From NCBI GenBank assembly GCA_900757285.1, contig CAAENI010000216.1:1-25744 (forward strand): a stretch of DNA of 25,744 bases. Direction: 5' to 3'. Source of the DNA: an uncultured Collinsella sp. GTDB lineage: Bacteria > Actinomycetota > Coriobacteriia > Coriobacteriales > Coriobacteriaceae. This document shows, in pieces, positions 23,431 through 25,744 of the stretch. The notes beneath the pieces were generated by a model, which searched no databases, was not told the origin of the DNA, and saw nothing but the letters and a program-made list of their open reading frames with translations. A program made the position numbers and the translations under genes. Each line of letters starts with the position of its first letter. The first letter of the stretch is position 1.

Positions 23431-24270
23431 ATGTATAAGATCCTGGAGAAGACGCAGTTCTCGGAGAAGGTGTTCAAGTTCCGCATCGAGGCGCCTGCAA
23501 TCGCCAAGCATGCGCACGCTGGACAGTTCCTCATGGTCCGCGCCAACGAGACGGGCGAGCGCGTCCCGTTTACCCTGGCCGGCTGGAACGGTGACGAGGG
23601 CTGGGTCGAGTTCATCTTCATGGTGATCGGCAAGACCACCGAGATGCTGTCCACCTACGAGGCCGGCGAGTCGCTGCGCGACGTCGTGGGCCCGCTGGGC
23701 GTTCCCACCGAGATGGCCGAGGGCCCCTGCGCCGTCATTGGCGGCGGCGTCGGCCTGGCAATTGCCTTCCCGGTCGCCAAGCACCTGGTCGAGACCGGTC
23801 ACGAGGTGCACGCCATCATGGGCGCCCGCACCAAGGACCTCCTGCTCATGGAGGACCAGTTCCGCGAGCTCCTCGACGAGGACCACATCCACATCACCAC
23901 TGACGACGGCTCCTACGGCGAGCAGGGCGTTGTCACCGCTCCGCTGGAGCGCCTGCTGCAGGACAAGGCCGTGAGCCAGGTCTTCTGCGTCGGCCCCGTT
24001 CCGATGATGAAGTTCTCGACCCTCACCGCCCAGAAGTACGACACCCCCATCACCGCGTCGCTCAACCCCATCATGGTTGACGGCACCGGCATGTGCGGCT
24101 GCTGCCGCGTCGAGGTGGGCGGCGTGACCAAGTTCGCTTGCGTCGACGGCCCCGACTTCGATGCCACCCTGGTCGACTGGGATGACCTTCGTGCCCGCCA
24201 GGCCGCTTACCGTTCCGAAGAGGGCGCGTCCCTCAAGGCCTATGAGGAAAAGAGCTGCGCATGCCACTAG
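23431..24270 (+). CDS. nfnA: NfnA-type sulfide/dihydroorotate-dehydrogenase-like FAD/NAD-binding subunit
   Basis: This 279-residue protein matches the small subunit of NADH-dependent reduced ferredoxin:NADP+ oxidoreductase, a cytoplasmic flavin-based electron-bifurcating complex. E-R-V-P-F-T-L-A (43-50) fits the FAD-binding barrel and V-I-G-G-G-V-G-L-A (102-110) the NAD-binding part. C-V-G-P-V-P-M-M (186-193) is the conserved C-terminal loop. D-G-T-G-M-C-G-C-C-R (217-226) with Cys237 forms the [2Fe-2S] region. AGAGAGGGG lies upstream of the ATG. The next gene overlaps it by 10 bases. Pairing with the NfnB-like gene supports NfnA over dihydroorotate dehydrogenase subunit PyrK, whose usual partner PyrD is absent here. 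Confidence 0.88.
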   Translation: MYKILEKTQFSEKVFKFRIEAPAIAKHAHAGQFLMVRANETGERVPFTLAGWNGDEGWVEFIFMVIGKTTEMLSTYEAGESLRDVVGPLGVPTEMAEGPCAVIGGGVGLAIAFPVAKHLVETGHEVHAIMGARTKDLLLMEDQFRELLDEDHIHITTDDGSYGEQGVVTAPLERLLQDKAVSQVFCVGPVPMMKFSTLTAQKYDTPITASLNPIMVDGTGMCGCCRVEVGGVTKFACVDGPDFDATLVDWDDLRARQAAYRSEEGASLKAYEEKSCACH

Positions 24271-25670
24271 TTAACGGTCGTTTCGTTGCCGATATGAAGT
24301 CGCCCCGCACCCCCGATAACGAGGAGCCGGCTGCCGAGCGCGCCTGCGACTTCCGCCCCGTCGACAAGGGCTTCACCGAGGAGATGGCGCTGGCCGAGGC
24401 CGAGCGCTGCCTCAACTGCAAGAAGCCGTTCTGCGTTGAGGGCTGCCCCGTCAACATCAACATCCCCCGCTTTATCGAGCAGATCCGCGCGAAGGACTTC
24501 GGCGGCGCTCTCGATACCATCCGCGAGGACTCCATGCTTCCCGCCATCTGCGGCCGTGTCTGCCCGCAGGAGAACCAGTGCGAGGGCAAGTGCATCCGTG
24601 GTAAGAAGTCCGAGCCCGTGGCCATCGGCCAGCTCGAGCGCTTCCTGGGTGACCGCCCCGAGCTCGCCTCCACGCCCAAGATGGCCCCCAAGAACGGCAA
24701 GAAGGTCGCCGTCGTCGGCTCCGGCCCGTCCGGCATCACCTGCGCTGGCGAGCTCGCCCGCAACGGCTTTGACGTCACCGTCTTCGAGGCTTTCTTCACC
24801 GGCGGCGGCGTGCTGGTCTACGGCATCCCCGAGTTCCGTCTGCCCAAGGCGGTCGTCAAGCGCGAGATCGACGGCCTGGAGGACATGGGCGTCAAGTTTG
24901 AGTACAACTCCGTCGTGGGCAACATGGCCACGGCCGAGGAGCTGTTCGAGCAGGGCTTCGACGCCATCTACGTGGCGACCGGCGCCGGCCTGCCCAAGTT
25001 CCTCAACGTCCCCGGCGAGAACCTGCCCAACGTCTTCTTCGCGAACGAGTACCTCACCCGCGTGAACCTGATGAAGGCCAACGAGTTCCCCGAGTACGAC
25101 ACCCCCACCAAGCACGGCAAGAACGTCGTCGTCTTTGGTGGCGGCAACGTGGCTATGGACGCCGTCCGTACCGCCAAGCGCCTGGGCGCCGAGCACGCCA
25201 TTATCGCTTACCGCCGTACCGAGGATGAGATGCCTTGCCGTCGCGCCGAGCTGCACCACGCCAAGGCCGAGGGCGTCGAGGTTCTGCCGCTCGTCTCCCC
25301 GCTCGAGTTTGTCGCTGGCGAGGACGGCTCCGTGTGCGCCGTCAAGGTCCAGAAGATGGAACTCGGCGAGCCCGACGAGTCCGGCCGTCGTCGCCCGGTG
25401 CCCATCGAGGGCGCCATCGAGGAGATCCCCTGCGACGTCGCTATTTCGGCTATCGGCACCAACGCCAACCCCTTCGCAAAGAAGATCGGCGGCAAGATGG
25501 AGCTCAACAAGTGGGGCTACATCGTTGCCGACGAGGAGACCGGCCAGACCACCGATCCCCGCATCTGGGCTGGCGGCGACATCGTCACCGGTGCCGCTAC
25601 GGTCATTCTGGCGATGGGCGCCGGCAAGAAGGCCGCTGCCTCCATCACCAAGAGCCTGCTGGGCGAGTAA
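24261..25670 (+). CDS. nfnB: NfnB-type NADPH-dependent oxidoreductase, glutamate-synthase small-subunit-like
   Basis: The 469-residue protein has two N-terminal 4Fe-4S clusters, Cys50/53/58/62 and Cys97/101/107/111. An FAD-binding G-S-G-P-S-G (153-158), an NADPH-binding F-G-G-G-N-V-A-M-D segment (near 293) and a C-terminal A-G-G-D-I-V-T-G motif complete the fold. Length and cluster layout fit NfnB and the related GltD/GltA small subunit. Directly coupled to nfnA (ATG 10 bases before the nfnA stop, GAGGAAAAG upstream), it probably forms the complex that balances ferredoxin, NADH and NADPH in an anaerobe. It was probably called a glutamate synthase subunit in older annotations, but no large GltB-like gene is in the window. 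Confidence 0.9.
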   Translation: MPLVNGRFVADMKSPRTPDNEEPAAERACDFRPVDKGFTEEMALAEAERCLNCKKPFCVEGCPVNINIPRFIEQIRAKDFGGALDTIREDSMLPAICGRVCPQENQCEGKCIRGKKSEPVAIGQLERFLGDRPELASTPKMAPKNGKKVAVVGSGPSGITCAGELARNGFDVTVFEAFFTGGGVLVYGIPEFRLPKAVVKREIDGLEDMGVKFEYNSVVGNMATAEELFEQGFDAIYVATGAGLPKFLNVPGENLPNVFFANEYLTRVNLMKANEFPEYDTPTKHGKNVVVFGGGNVAMDAVRTAKRLGAEHAIIAYRRTEDEMPCRRAELHHAKAEGVEVLPLVSPLEFVAGEDGSVCAVKVQKMELGEPDESGRRRPVPIEGAIEEIPCDVAISAIGTNANPFAKKIGGKMELNKWGYIVADEETGQTTDPRIWAGGDIVTGAATVILAMGAGKKAAASITKSLLGE

Positions 25671-25698
25671 TCACCTACAGCGCTAGCCACCAAACGGC

Positions 25699-25737
25699 AA
25701 AGTCCCCGTCGAGCACACGCCCGGCGGGGACTTTTTC
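25699..25737 (+). terminator. Rho-independent terminator after nfnAB
   Basis: AAAGTCCCCG (25699-25708) pairs with CGGGGACTTT (25725-25734), with a T run to about 25736, 29 bases past the nfnB stop. Confidence 0.88.
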
Positions 25738-25744
25738 TATGCCG

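Overview
The window is high-GC bacterial DNA with short spacers between housekeeping genes, many short operons and many palindromic intergenic repeats. The gene content (sortase-anchored surface glycosidase, group II ECF transporter, type III pantothenate kinase, NfnAB, initiator tRNA with encoded CCA) and the overall style fit a gut-dwelling actinobacterium of the class Coriobacteriia, most likely Collinsella or a close relative. That placement is a judgement from gene content and protein style, not from a database match.

Layout. At 1-74 (minus) is the first codons of an old-yellow-enzyme-type flavin oxidoreductase. A tandem array of palindromic ~81-bp repeats (212-490) follows, then a very large LPxTG-anchored clan GH-D glycosidase (567-5981, minus). 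Its upstream region holds a C11 tract and three operator-like motifs at a 23-bp period. More copies of the 81-bp repeat (6452-6508, 6804-7029) lead to an initiator tRNA (7113-7189, minus). coaX (plus) then faces a minus-strand AAA/DUF4143 ATPase that is flanked by three strong palindromes, followed by a minus-strand run folP-folK fusion -> biotin-ligase-like protein, preceded by a sirtuin. xth diverges on the plus strand. Two different long-inverted-repeat elements (13927-14415) separate it from an ECF transporter operon (T, fused A-A, S; minus, 17710 to 14456).

The right third is plus-strand housekeeping: glmU, prs, pth, nfnA, nfnB. The glmU-prs-pth order, familiar in Gram-positive genomes, is interrupted between prs and pth by a ~1.7-kb cassette: a restriction-endonuclease-like gene with an in-frame stop, bracketed by two ~204-bp elements that share their terminal inverted repeats but not their cores. 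pth is followed by another terminal-inverted-repeat element that encloses its terminator.

The main theme for novelty is non-coding: at least six distinct palindromic repeat families lie in the spacers, several bracketing accessory genes (glycosidase, ATPase, nuclease). At protein level the notable points are a DHPS-HPPK fusion with about 120 extra low-complexity residues inside the DHPS barrel, a biotin-ligase-like protein lacking the usual active-site signatures, and a repeat-like linker in the fused ECF ATPase.
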